From NCBI GenBank assembly GCA_051891435.1, contig JBJFFE010000061.1, positions 1-36,078 on the forward strand: a stretch of 36,078 nucleotides of DNA, read 5' to 3'. A model generated the notes under the pieces. The model searched no databases. It had not been told where the DNA came from and saw only the letters and a list, made by a program, of their open reading frames with translations. The DNA comes from UMGS1933 sp051891435 (GTDB lineage Bacteria; Bacillota; Clostridia; TANB77; CAG-508). Shown here in pieces: positions 15,171 through 24,068 of this stretch; within the stretch, counting starts at the first letter, position 1, and every line of letters begins with the position of its first letter. Made by a program: the position numbers and the translations under genes.

Positions 15171-16799
15171 ATGGAAACAAATAAAAGAGGACCAATAGGA
15201 ATAGAACTTGTAAGAAGAGGACTAATTTCACAAGCAGATATAAATAAAGCATTAGAATACCAAAGAAAAAATCCACAGAAAAAAATAGTAGAAATTATTA
15301 GAACATTAAATTTATGTGATGAGTATATACTTTTAGAAACTCTAGGAGAAATATTAAATGAAAAAACAATAATGCTTACTCAAAATGATGTGCAAATAAA
15401 CATAAATCAGTATATTTCTCTAGATGTCGCAAATAAATATAAGGCAGTCCCATTTCAAGTAGTAGGGAATAAAATAAAAGTATGTTTTGCGGATACATTA
15501 AACCATGAAGCTGTAGATACAATAAAGCTAATACTTTTAAATAAAGGATTAACTATGGAAAAATACATTAGCTTTGAAAAAAATGTATTGGAGGTTCTAA
15601 AAAGATTTGAAGGGAAAGCAATAGATAGTATAAATTCAGCAGGAGATGTTACTACATTAGTTGATAGTGTAATTAGAACAGCTATGGAAAAAAGAGCAAG
15701 TGATATTCATATAGAACCACTAGAAGATAAAATAAGAGTAAGATATAGGATAGATGGGGAATTAATAAAAGCAACTGAAATAAGTAAAGATAAACAACAA
15801 CAATTAATAGGTAGACTAAAATCTATATCAAATATGTTCCAAGAAAAGCAAGAATCACAAGATGGGAGAATAGTATTATATCCAGATTATAATATTCGTG
15901 TGTCTTCACAAAAAAATATATATGGTGAAAAATTTGTTTTAAGATTATTAAAGAAAAATATGACAATAAGAGGTTTACAGGAATTAGGTTTCCCGGAAAA
16001 TGACGAAGAAACAAAAAGAATATTTAATAAAAGGAATAGCATAACAATAGTAGCAGCACCTACAGGAGAAGGAAAGACTACTACTTTATATAGTATTATA
16101 GACTCATTAAATAGACCAGGTATAAATATAACAACTATAGAAGATCCAGTAGAAATTAGAATACCTGGATTAAACCAAATTGAAATTGATGAGAAATTAC
16201 GTTTTGCAGATTCACTAAGAACTGTATTAAGGCAGGACCCTGATATTATTTTGGTTGGAGAAATAAGAGATAGAGAAACTGCAGAAATTGCAGTACAAGC
16301 TGGACAAACAGGACATTATGTTTTGTCTACAATCCATACAATTGATAGTATAGAGGTTATAACAAGACTTAGAAAAATGGGAGTATCAAACTATGATATA
16401 GCAAGTACTATTGCAAACGTTGTATCTCAAAGGCTTATAAGAAAAGTATGTCCTCATTGTGCAAAGAAAAGAGATTTCACAGAAAAAGAGAAAGAAATAA
16501 TAAATAAAATAGATGAAAAATATGGAATAGAAATAGATTGGAATAACAAATTTACTTATGATATTATTGGATGTGAAAGATGTAATGGTAGTGGATATTA
16601 TGATAGAACAGCTGCCTTCGAAATTTTAGAGTTTAATGATGAAATAAAAGATTTAATAGTAAAAGATGCATCAAGTTTAGAAATAAAGAAAAAAGCGTTA
16701 GAAATTGGTTATAAACCTTTTGTAGTTGATGCAATAAACAAAGTATTAGAAGCACAAACAACCTTAGATGAAGTAAACAACAAACTAATTATATATTAA
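15171..16799 (+). CDS. pilB: Type IV pilus extension ATPase PilB
   Basis: 542-residue hexameric motor of the secretion-ATPase superfamily. The N-terminal MshEN-type domain (about 1-140; RRGLISQADINKALEYQ...) in some relatives binds c-di-GMP. Then comes SDIHIEPLEDKIRVRYRIDGEL, Walker A APTGEGKTTTLYS (about residue 297), Asp box GEIRDRETAEIAVQAGQTGH, and His box STIHTIDS. The C-terminal zinc site has CPHC and CERCNGSGYYDR, which is specific to PilB/GspE and absent from PilT. The ribosome site is GAAGGGAG. It powers pilus assembly opposite the PilT encoded next. Confidence 0.94.
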   Translation: METNKRGPIGIELVRRGLISQADINKALEYQRKNPQKKIVEIIRTLNLCDEYILLETLGEILNEKTIMLTQNDVQININQYISLDVANKYKAVPFQVVGNKIKVCFADTLNHEAVDTIKLILLNKGLTMEKYISFEKNVLEVLKRFEGKAIDSINSAGDVTTLVDSVIRTAMEKRASDIHIEPLEDKIRVRYRIDGELIKATEISKDKQQQLIGRLKSISNMFQEKQESQDGRIVLYPDYNIRVSSQKNIYGEKFVLRLLKKNMTIRGLQELGFPENDEETKRIFNKRNSITIVAAPTGEGKTTTLYSIIDSLNRPGINITTIEDPVEIRIPGLNQIEIDEKLRFADSLRTVLRQDPDIILVGEIRDRETAEIAVQAGQTGHYVLSTIHTIDSIEVITRLRKMGVSNYDIASTIANVVSQRLIRKVCPHCAKKRDFTEKEKEIINKIDEKYGIEIDWNNKFTYDIIGCERCNGSGYYDRTAAFEILEFNDEIKDLIVKDASSLEIKKKALEIGYKPFVVDAINKVLEAQTTLDEVNNKLIIY

Positions 16800-16818
16800 A
16801 GTATACAAAGGAGATATT

Positions 16819-17916
16819 ATGGTAGATATTAATAGAGTTTTAAATTTTGCAAAAGAAAGTAATGCATCAGATGTTCATCTAGTACCAGGAAGAAAACCAA
16901 CTATAAGATTAGCAAGGGAATTGAAGGAAATTGAAGAAGAAGATGTTTTAACAGAAAATGATATGTATGAAATATATGATTATTTTATAAGAGGAAATAT
17001 TGACAAAGACGAGATGTATAGAGAAACAAGACAATTAGATATTTCACATGTTTTTGATGATATAAGACTAAGAGTAAATATATCTTCTTTTGATGAGATT
17101 CCAATATTTACATTAAGATTAATAAAAAACGAATTACCTAAGTTCGAAGATTTAGGAATACCAGATGTAGTTAGACGTATGATGTACCAACCACAAGGAC
17201 TTATACTAGTTACAGGAAAAACAAACTCAGGAAAAACAACTACACTTAATGCATTAATAGATGAAGTAAATAAAAATGTAAATAAAAAAATCCTTACTCT
17301 AGAAAAACCAGTTGAATATAAACATACATCTAAAAAATGTCTAATTGTACAAAAAGAAGTAGGAAGAGGAAAAGATACACTTTCATATAGAGAAGGTGTT
17401 AAAAATGCGTTAAGAGAAGATTGTGACATTTTAGTAATTGGTGAGATAAGGGATAAAGAAACAATGGAAGCTGCAATAGATATGGCAGAATCTGGACACT
17501 TAGTTATAGGAACTTTGCATACAAAATCTTGTGCTGAGACGATAGATAGAATAATAAATTTTTATGAGGTTAGAGATCAAGCAAGTATCAAGTATCTTAT
17601 GTCAGCATTGCTAAAGTTAGTAGTATCACAAAGATTAATTAAGGGAATAAATGGAGATTTAGTTTTAATACCTGAGGTAATGGTAGTAGATAATGTAGTT
17701 GCAGGCTGTATAAGAAAAGAAAAATTTAGTGTATCAGAATTAGAAGATGCAATACAAAGTAATATTGACAAAGGAAATATTAGCTTAATAAATTCAATTG
17801 CTGAACTATATGTTGACAATAGAATAAACTTAGAACAAGCAAAAGCACAAATTGAAGAAAAAAATATAGAAGTTTTAAATAGAACAATTATGCAAATGAA
17901 AATGAAAAGAATGTAA
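16819..17916 (+). CDS. pilT: Type IV pilus retraction ATPase PilT
   Basis: 365-residue motor that depolymerises the pilus for twitching or DNA uptake. It starts with the PilT N-domain (VDINRVLNFAKESNASDVHLVPG). Walker A is TGKTNSGKTTTLNAL (about residue 135), the Asp box is VIGEIRDKETMEAAIDMAESGHL, and the His box is GTLHTKSCAETIDRII. It lacks the Cys4 zinc site, as expected for PilT. AAAGGAGA precedes the ATG, 19 bases after pilB. Having both motors implies a retractile pilus. Confidence 0.93.
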   Translation: MVDINRVLNFAKESNASDVHLVPGRKPTIRLARELKEIEEEDVLTENDMYEIYDYFIRGNIDKDEMYRETRQLDISHVFDDIRLRVNISSFDEIPIFTLRLIKNELPKFEDLGIPDVVRRMMYQPQGLILVTGKTNSGKTTTLNALIDEVNKNVNKKILTLEKPVEYKHTSKKCLIVQKEVGRGKDTLSYREGVKNALREDCDILVIGEIRDKETMEAAIDMAESGHLVIGTLHTKSCAETIDRIINFYEVRDQASIKYLMSALLKLVVSQRLIKGINGDLVLIPEVMVVDNVVAGCIRKEKFSVSELEDAIQSNIDKGNISLINSIAELYVDNRINLEQAKAQIEEKNIEVLNRTIMQMKMKRM

Positions 17917-17920
17917 AATT

Positions 17921-17946
17921 TGTAGGGAACCACGCCCTCGTCGTTC
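17921..17946. repeat. REP-like palindromic repeat, copy 1
   Basis: TGTAGGGAACCACGCCCTCG followed by TCGTTC. It is the same unit as at 19368-19394 with one mismatch in the left arm. It sits between pilT and pilC inside the operon and is GC-rich compared with its surroundings. Confidence 0.85.
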
Positions 17947-17965
17947 AAAAAAATAGGAGGAAAAA

Positions 17966-19312
17966 ATGCCTTTATTTAAATACAAAGCAGTAACAAAAGA
18001 TGGACAAGTAATGGAAAATAAAGTTGAAGCTACAAATCAATATGTATTGCTGAAAAAACTGAAAAGAAATGAATTATTACCAATAGAAGTAATACAGATT
18101 AATTCTAAAGTAACAAATAAAAATAAAAAACAAAAAAAGAACATAGAAACTAATAACAGTGTACTTAAAACTATTAGAAATGAAGAAATACAAAAAAGTT
18201 TATCAGCGAAGCCTAATTTTTTATCAAAGATAAAAAAAGCAATAAATAAAAATGAAAAAATAACAAAAAAAGATATTGCTATTTTTACAGAAAATTTTTA
18301 TTTACTTAAAAAAGCAAACTTTAATAATATACATGCATTATCTACAATAATCAATACAACAGAAAATGAAAGCTTCAAAGCAATTTTAGAGGACATACTT
18401 TTAGGTGTAGAAGCTGGGGATAATATGTATGTTACAATGGAATATTATGAAGGAGTTTTTCCTCCAATATATATAAACATGATAAAAGTTGGAGAGTTAT
18501 CAGGATCTTTAACAAATGCTTTAAAACAAGCAAGAGAGTATTTAGATAGTTCAATGGAGCTTAACAGAAAAATAAAAGGGATATTAGTACCAAACATAAT
18601 TCAATTTATTGCGTTATTTGTACTATTAATAGGTGGAACTTTAATTGCAATTCCAATTATACAAGATACTTTAAATTCTGTAGGAAGCTCAGACCAGTTA
18701 CCTAAAATAACAATATGGTTTTCAAACTTTTTAAATAATTTCATGGAGATTTGGTATATACCAGTTGGAATTATATTGGTAGTAGCCTTAATATTGTATT
18801 TATATATAAGAACTCCAAAAGGCAGATATAGCTTTGATTATTTTAAATATAGAATGCCAGTTTTCGGACCATTAATTTATGCAATTGAATTTACGAGGTT
18901 AATTCAAGGTTTATTACTAAATTTAAAAAATGGTATGAGAATTCAAGAAGCATTAGAAACTTGTAAAAATATATCAAGAAATTTAGTAATGTTATCATTA
19001 ATAGAATCAGCAATTAATAACTTGCTTGTAGGTCAATCTTGGATAGAACCTTTTGAAAAATCAGGATTATCATCACCAATGATTACAGAAATGTTAAGAA
19101 TAGGAATGCAGACCGACTTAACAGAAATGATGGAAAAATTACTAGAATATATGCAAATAGATATAGACAATATAATGAATAAAATAATGAAGGTGTTACC
19201 ACAAATAGTATATGCAATAGCAGGTGCAATGTTAATATTTGTTACATTGGTAGTATTAGTGCCACTAATACAAATGTACATGGGAACATGGATGTTCTCT
19301 GCGTATTTATAA
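17966..19312 (+). CDS. pilC: Type IV pilus inner-membrane platform protein PilC
   Basis: 448-residue polytopic membrane protein around which the motors turn. It begins MPLFKYKAVTKDGQVMENKVEA, the usual PilC/GspF N-terminus. Two T2SF domains follow: the first around ENFYLLKKANFNNIHALST... with VGELSGSLTNALKQAREYL, the second around IEFTRLIQGLLLNLKNGMRIQEALE. Hydrophobic helices lie at about 210-232, 265-285 and 415-440. AGGAGG precedes the ATG. It closes the pilus operon. A REP-like repeat separates it from pilT and another follows it. Confidence 0.93.
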   Translation: MPLFKYKAVTKDGQVMENKVEATNQYVLLKKLKRNELLPIEVIQINSKVTNKNKKQKKNIETNNSVLKTIRNEEIQKSLSAKPNFLSKIKKAINKNEKITKKDIAIFTENFYLLKKANFNNIHALSTIINTTENESFKAILEDILLGVEAGDNMYVTMEYYEGVFPPIYINMIKVGELSGSLTNALKQAREYLDSSMELNRKIKGILVPNIIQFIALFVLLIGGTLIAIPIIQDTLNSVGSSDQLPKITIWFSNFLNNFMEIWYIPVGIILVVALILYLYIRTPKGRYSFDYFKYRMPVFGPLIYAIEFTRLIQGLLLNLKNGMRIQEALETCKNISRNLVMLSLIESAINNLLVGQSWIEPFEKSGLSSPMITEMLRIGMQTDLTEMMEKLLEYMQIDIDNIMNKIMKVLPQIVYAIAGAMLIFVTLVVLVPLIQMYMGTWMFSAYL

Positions 19313-19367
19313 TAAAAATGACAAAAAGAGAATTAAATTGAAATTTGTAGGAGAAATTTATAAGATG

Positions 19368-19394
19368 TGTAGGGAACGACGCCCTCGTCGTTCC
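19368..19394. repeat. REP-like palindromic repeat, copy 2
   Basis: GGAACGACG-CCCT-CGTCGTTCC is a perfect 9-bp stem preceded by TGTAG. It lies between pilC and the ROK kinase gene. Read in this direction there is no T-run, so it is not a standard terminator. Confidence 0.88.
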
Positions 19395-19422
19395 TTAAAC
19401 CTAGTTAAAGGTGGTACAAGGT

Positions 19423-20328
19423 ATGAAAATAGGAATTGATATTGGTGGAAGCCATGTCGCAGTTGGTTTGATAAATCAAACTGGCAAAATAGTATGCAAA
19501 AGCGAAGAAAACATAGCAAATAAATTAGAAGAAAAGGATTTTGCAAAAATTCTTATAAACACAATAATTGAACAAATACAAAGTGTTTTAGAAGAAGGTA
19601 AAAAAGACATAACACAAGTGAGTCTAATTGGAATAGCAGTGCCAGGAATGGTATCAAAAACCAGTATAATAAAAGCAGAAAATTTGCATATAAAAGATTT
19701 AGAAATTGCAGATGAAATAAATAAATATTTTAATGTACCAATTAAATTAAAAAATGATGCAAAATGTGCAGCACTTGCGGAAAAAGAATATGGCAGTTTA
19801 AAAAAGGCAAAAGATGCAATATTTTTAACACTAGGAACTGGAATAGGCGGAGCAGTATTTTTAAATGGAGAATTACTAGTACCAAGTAAATATGAAGGAT
19901 TTGAAATAGGCCATATGATTATAGAAAAAAATGGACTAAAATGTAACTGTGGAAGAAATGGTTGCTTTGAAAAATATGCATCAATGAAAGTGTTAAAAGA
20001 AAAAATTGCAAAACAACTAGGAAAAGAAACAATAACGGGAGAAGAACTTAAAGAAATGCTCGAGCAAAGTATGGAAGACGAACAAATAGAAAATATAGTA
20101 AACGAGTATATAGATAATTTGAGTATAGGACTTGGAAATCTAATAAACATCTTTGAACCAGAAGTAATATCAATAGGTGGAAGCTTTGCTTATTATGAAA
20201 AAACACTACTAAATAGGCTTATTAGAAGGTTAGAAAAAGAAGAACTATTTAATAAAAAAAATATGCCTAAAATAGTACTAGCAAAATTAAAAAACGATGC
20301 AGGAATAATAGGGGCAGTTTTAAATTAA
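19423..20328 (+). CDS. ROK-family sugar kinase (glucokinase-like)
   Basis: 301-residue cytoplasmic kinase of the ROK family, likely phosphorylating glucose or an N-acyl sugar. It has the N-terminal phosphate loop GIDIGGSHVAVGL, the second ATP motif LTLGTGIGGAVF, and the substrate-site GFEIGHM (with a His after EIG). The structural zinc motif is CNCGRNGCFEKYAS. The C-terminal SIGGSFAYYEK completes the adenosine site. A GTG at 19411 is in frame, but the ATG at 19423 is better placed after AAAGGTGG. Regulator-type ROK proteins carry an N-terminal helix-turn-helix, which is absent here. The exact sugar cannot be told. Confidence 0.88.
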   Translation: MKIGIDIGGSHVAVGLINQTGKIVCKSEENIANKLEEKDFAKILINTIIEQIQSVLEEGKKDITQVSLIGIAVPGMVSKTSIIKAENLHIKDLEIADEINKYFNVPIKLKNDAKCAALAEKEYGSLKKAKDAIFLTLGTGIGGAVFLNGELLVPSKYEGFEIGHMIIEKNGLKCNCGRNGCFEKYASMKVLKEKIAKQLGKETITGEELKEMLEQSMEDEQIENIVNEYIDNLSIGLGNLINIFEPEVISIGGSFAYYEKTLLNRLIRRLEKEELFNKKNMPKIVLAKLKNDAGIIGAVLN

Positions 20329-20342
20329 AAAATATGCTTAAT

Positions 20343-20375
20343 AAACACACCCTTTGGTAAACAAAGGGTGTGTTT
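20343..20375. terminator. 14-bp hairpin at the end of the ROK gene and of the second cassette
   Basis: AAACACACCCTTTG and CAAAGGGTGTGTTT form a perfect stem with a 5-base loop. It lies between convergent genes and can serve both. The T-tracts are weak. Confidence 0.75.
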
Positions 20376-20389
20376 GCTGTCTATAGCAA

Positions 20390-20962
20390 CTAATTGTTCC
20401 ACAAATCTTGGCAACTAGGACCAAAATAATCTTTACGGTTTGCAACGGCTCTATCACTCCTGTATTTAATCTTTGCATAGATTTCTTTATCCAAAAGATG
20501 TTCCCTAACACTAATGGCTAGGAGTTTCCGAACACAGTATTCAGAGATGTTATGCCTTTGACCAATTTCATACAAAGAATAGTTATTTGCATAAAGAGCA
20601 GCAATTTGCCGAATTTCTTTTTCAGAAAAATTTCCAAGATACTCTTTGCGTAAAGACATCAAAGTCCTATCATGGTATAATGCTGAAGTATAGTTCCCAG
20701 ATTGATTATGAGAACCTTGGTTCCTTAAGCGTTTGCTCCGAATTTTTTTACAAATGTTAGCATCTACTAACATATAGATAATGGCATAGTCTAGACATTT
20801 GTAGAAAACATATTTGGAAATACCGTATTTAGCTGTAAGAAATGTCCGAGCAAATTCATCTGCAGAGTTTGCATATTCAAGAGCAATTTCTGCAATTTGT
20901 GTATTGTTTAATTTGTGATTGTGCTTGAAATTCATGAACTTTGAATAGTTGCTTTTTTTCAT
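20390..20962 (-). CDS. helix-turn-helix-like hypothetical protein on a foreign-looking cassette
   Basis: 190 residues, not recognised. Two stretches look like homeodomain-type DNA-binding helices: NNTQIAEIALEYANSADEFARTFLTAKYGISKYVFYK and FSEKEIRQIAALYANNYSLYEIGQRHNISEYCVRKLL. The second reads like a transposase or resolvase HTH, but no catalytic domain follows. It is basic and has no membrane segment. Four arginines are encoded by in-frame CGG (in EFAR, KKIR, KEIR and CVRK), a codon that appears nowhere as Arg in the native-looking genes. AAGGAGG lies upstream, and a good promoter precedes it. It is probably an acquired stand-alone regulator. Confidence 0.72.
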   Translation of the reverse strand: MKKSNYSKFMNFKHNHKLNNTQIAEIALEYANSADEFARTFLTAKYGISKYVFYKCLDYAIIYMLVDANICKKIRSKRLRNQGSHNQSGNYTSALYHDRTLMSLRKEYLGNFSEKEIRQIAALYANNYSLYEIGQRHNISEYCVRKLLAISVREHLLDKEIYAKIKYRSDRAVANRKDYFGPSCQDLWNN

Positions 20963-21016
20963 TGGTATTCCTCCTTGTAGTTACATGAGAAGAAAATTAA
21001 TTTACATAACGTAAAA

Positions 21017-21045
21017 ATTATAACATAAATAAATAAATTATGCAA
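21017..21045 (-). promoter_or_regulatory. promoter of the second cassette
   Basis: On the minus strand, TTGCAT (21045-21040) and TATAAT (21022-21017) are 17 bases apart. Confidence 0.72.
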
Positions 21046-21084
21046 ATTTACAAAAAAACTATACAAAAAATATTTATTTAATGA

Positions 21085-21090
21085 TATAAT
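21085..21090 (+). promoter_or_regulatory. -10 box upstream of mutL
   Basis: TATAAT in ATGATATAAT, about 30 bases before the mutL ATG. The -35 box is poor. It would drive mutL-miaA. Confidence 0.5.
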
Positions 21091-21119
21091 TTGAAATGTA
21101 AAATTAGGGGGATTAACAT

Positions 21120-23130
21120 ATGGGAAAAATTGTATTATTAGATGATTTAACAATAAACCAAATAGCTGCAGGAGAGGTTATAGAAAGACCAGCCTCTGTG
21201 GTAAAAGAATTAGTAGAAAACTCAATAGATGCAGGAGCAACAAAAATAGATATAGAAGTTCAAAATGGTGGCATTAAAAAAATAAGAATAATAGATAATG
21301 GCTGTGGAATGGCAGAAGATGATATAGAATTTGCATTTGAAAGACATGCAACAAGTAAAATAAGAGTAGCAAGCGATTTAGAAACAGTAAAATCTATGGG
21401 CTTTAGAGGAGAGGCTTTGGCCAGTGTTGCAGCAATTGCTAATGTAGAGCTTGTAACAAAAACTGAAGATGATAGTATTGGGCATAAAATAATAGTAGAA
21501 GGTGGAAATGTATTAGAAAAATCTGAGACAGGAGCACAAAAAGGAACAACTATTACAGTAACAAATCTTTTCTATAACACGCCTGTAAGATATAAATTCT
21601 TAAAAAAGGATTATACAGAACTTCGGATATATAGAGGATGCAGTAACAAGAATAGCACTTGCAAATCCCAATGTTGCAATTAAATTAAAAAATGAAAATA
21701 AAACTATAATTCAAACAGCTGGAAATGGGGATTTACAAACACTAATATATGGTTTGTATGGAAAAGAAACATCAGACTGTTTAATAAATGTGGATTATCA
21801 GTATGAAGATATTAAGATTTTTGGAGTTATAGGTAAACCAGAAATTGCAAGGTCTAATAAAAGCTACCAGATGTTTTTTGTAAATAAAAGATATATAAAA
21901 GACAAAACACTAACCTCGAGTGCAGAACAAGCATTTAAAGGATTACTTCCAATTGGAAAATTTGGATTTCTGATTTTAAATTTGCAAATGGATCCAAGAA
22001 AAATAGATGTAAATGTTCATCCAACAAAATTAGAAATAAGATTTCAAGAAGAGCAAAAAGTCTTTAAAGCAGTATACCATGCAATTAGAGACAGCTTATT
22101 AAAAGCAGACTTAATAAAGAATGCAGAAAAACAAGAGGTAGAACAAATAAAAATAGAAGAACAGCTTCCTAAAGAAGTTGAAAAAAATAATGAAATAATA
22201 GAAAAATTTGAAGAGATTGAAAAAAATCATGAACCAGAAACTGGACTATTTTCAATATTTAAGAAAAAAGAAAATGACGAGAAAATAAAAAAAGAGAATG
22301 AAAATGTTTTAGCAGAAATATTTAGTAAAAAAGCAACTGAGCATTATGAAAAAATAAAACCAATTAGGGAAGACATTGAAGAAAATACTAATGTACAAGA
22401 AGATGTAATAAAGACAAGTTATGAAGAAAATAAGCAAGATTTTAACGAAATGTATAGTAAAACATTTGGAACAGTAATAGAAAAGCCAAAGGAAGAAGCA
22501 CCAAAATTTGATAACATATCGCTTTTTGAAGAACAGGAAACATATGATAGTATACCAGACTATAAATATTGTGGCACAGTATTTTCAACATACATAATAA
22601 TAGAAATGAATAAAGAAATGTATATTATAGACCAACATGCTGCACATGAAAGAATAATGTATGAAAAAATTAAAAAGAATTATTATGATAATAAAGAAAA
22701 AGACTCACAAATACTCTTACTACCAGATATTATAAACTTAAGCCACAAAGAAAAAGCTGTTGTAAAAGAAAATATAGATATGTTTACAAGAGCAGGATTT
22801 ATGATAGAGGAATTTGGAGAAAACACAATTAGACTAATAGGTGTTCCCAATATTTGTATAGATCTAGATACTAAAGAATTATTTTTAGAAATACTAGATG
22901 CTGTAAACACAGTAGCAATTACAGCAATACAAGAAAAAGAGGAAAAGTTTATTGCAACAGTAGCATGTAAAGCTGCAGTAAAAGCAAATCATGAGTTAAG
23001 TGTGGAAGAGGTAAAAGAACTAATGGATAAATTGCTAAAACTACCAAATCCATTCACATGCCCACATGGTAGACCAACAGCAATAAAAATGAGTAAATAT
23101 GATATAGAAAGAAAGTTTAATAGGAAGTAA
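21120..23130 (+). CDS. mutL: DNA mismatch repair protein MutL, needs a +1 frameshift at CGG
   Basis: Couples mismatch recognition by MutS to strand removal. The N-terminal GHKL ATPase has NSIDAGAT, DNGCGM, GFRGEAL and KGTTITVTNLFYNTPVR. In the standard frame translation ends after 187 codons. Skipping the C of CGG at 21624 gives TEL-G-YIEDAVTRIALANPNV, the family sequence, and a 669-residue protein. The C-terminal domain keeps the endonuclease metal site DQHAAHERIMYE (about residue 503), ACKAAVKAN, and CPHGRP near the end. It is therefore the nicking type used by bacteria without MutH. No other lesion is visible over 2 kb, which speaks against a pseudogene. miaA starts one base after the stop. 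Confidence 0.9.
21624..21626 (+). other. in-frame CGG, +1 shift site 3 (mutL)
   Basis: Context GAA CTT C GGA TAT ATA GAG. The shift inserts Gly169 in ELGYIED. The standard frame goes off-family at once and stops after 19 more codons. Confidence 0.9.
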
Positions 23131-23131
23131 T

Positions 23132-24053
23132 ATGAAAGAAAAAGATGTTATTGTAATTGGTGGACCAACAGCTTCTCGGAAAAAGTAAATTAGGAATTGA
23201 ACTTGCAAAACAAATAAATGGAGAAATTATATCAGCAGATTCCATGCAAATATATAAAGATATGAATATTGGAACAGCTAAAGTTACTTTAGAAGAAATG
23301 CAAGGAGTAAAGCATTATATGATTGATTTTGTATCTCCAGAAGAAAGATATAGTGTATCTGAATATAAAGTTCAAGCTGAGAAAGCAATAGAAGAAATTT
23401 TAAATAAAGGAAAAACTCCAATCATTGTTGGTGGGACAGGTCTTTATATAGATTCTTTAATATACGGAATAGAATTTCAAAAAGAAGAATTTGATGAAGA
23501 ATATAGAAATGAATTAGAAAAAAAAGCAAAATTAGAAGGATTGAGTGCTTTATATGAAGAAGCAAAAAAAATTGACCCAACAGCAATGGAAAAAATTAGC
23601 CCAAATGATAAAAAAAGAATAATAAGAGTTTTGGAAATATACCATAAAACAGGGAAGACCAAAACTCAGCAAGAAATAGAATCTAGAAAAAATGATGTAA
23701 AATATAATTACCATGTATTTGCAATCAACATGGAAAGAGAAATACTTTACGAAAGAATAAATAAAAGAGTAGACTTAATGATAAAAGAAGGATTAATTGA
23801 AGAGGTAAAAGATATTTTAAAAAAATATAAAACTTTTCCTACTGCAATGCAAGGATTAGGATATAAAGAGGTTGTAGAATATTTAGAAAATAAAATAACA
23901 AAAGAAGAAATGATAGAAAAAATAAAATTAGAAACCAGGCATTATGCAAAAAGACAGTTAACATGGTTTAGAAAAAATAAACAAACAATATGGCTAAATG
24001 GGGAAGATGGGGTTGAAAAAAACATCAAAATAATAATGAAAACTATAGATTAA
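23132..24053 (+). CDS. miaA: tRNA dimethylallyltransferase MiaA, needs a +1 frameshift at CGG
   Basis: Adds the isopentenyl group to A37 of tRNAs reading UNN codons. The start is ATG 23132, one base after the mutL stop (coupled). It begins MKEKDVIVIGGPTA. In the standard frame CGG at 23177 is followed two codons later by TAA. With the C skipped the P-loop reads GPTASGKSKLGIELA, i.e. the invariant Gly of ASGKS is restored. The protein is then 306 residues, the normal size. ISADSMQIYKDMNIGTAK (tRNA and substrate Asp), VGGTGLYIDSLIYG and the C-terminal RHYAKRQLTWFRK are intact. The shift lies at codon 16, so no functional short product is possible. Confidence 0.92.
23177..23179 (+). other. in-frame CGG, +1 shift site 4 (miaA)
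   Basis: Context GCT TCT C GGA AAA AGT. The shift gives A-S-G-K-S, the Walker A loop. The standard frame gives A-S-R-K-K-stop. Confidence 0.93.
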
Positions 24054-24068
24054 AAAAGGAGAGTTATC

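Noticed and set aside
17921..19394. CRISPR repeats
   Set aside because: Only two copies, 1.4 kb apart with a gene between, and no regular spacers or cas genes.
19476..20150. Long minus-strand open frame opposite the ROK kinase
   Set aside because: It is the mirror of a well-supported gene; Ser/Phe/Ile-rich composition and no ribosome site.
21120..24053. mutL and miaA as decayed pseudogenes
   Set aside because: Each has only one lesion, of the same type, and all catalytic motifs downstream are intact. The same lesion occurs in essential valS and alr.
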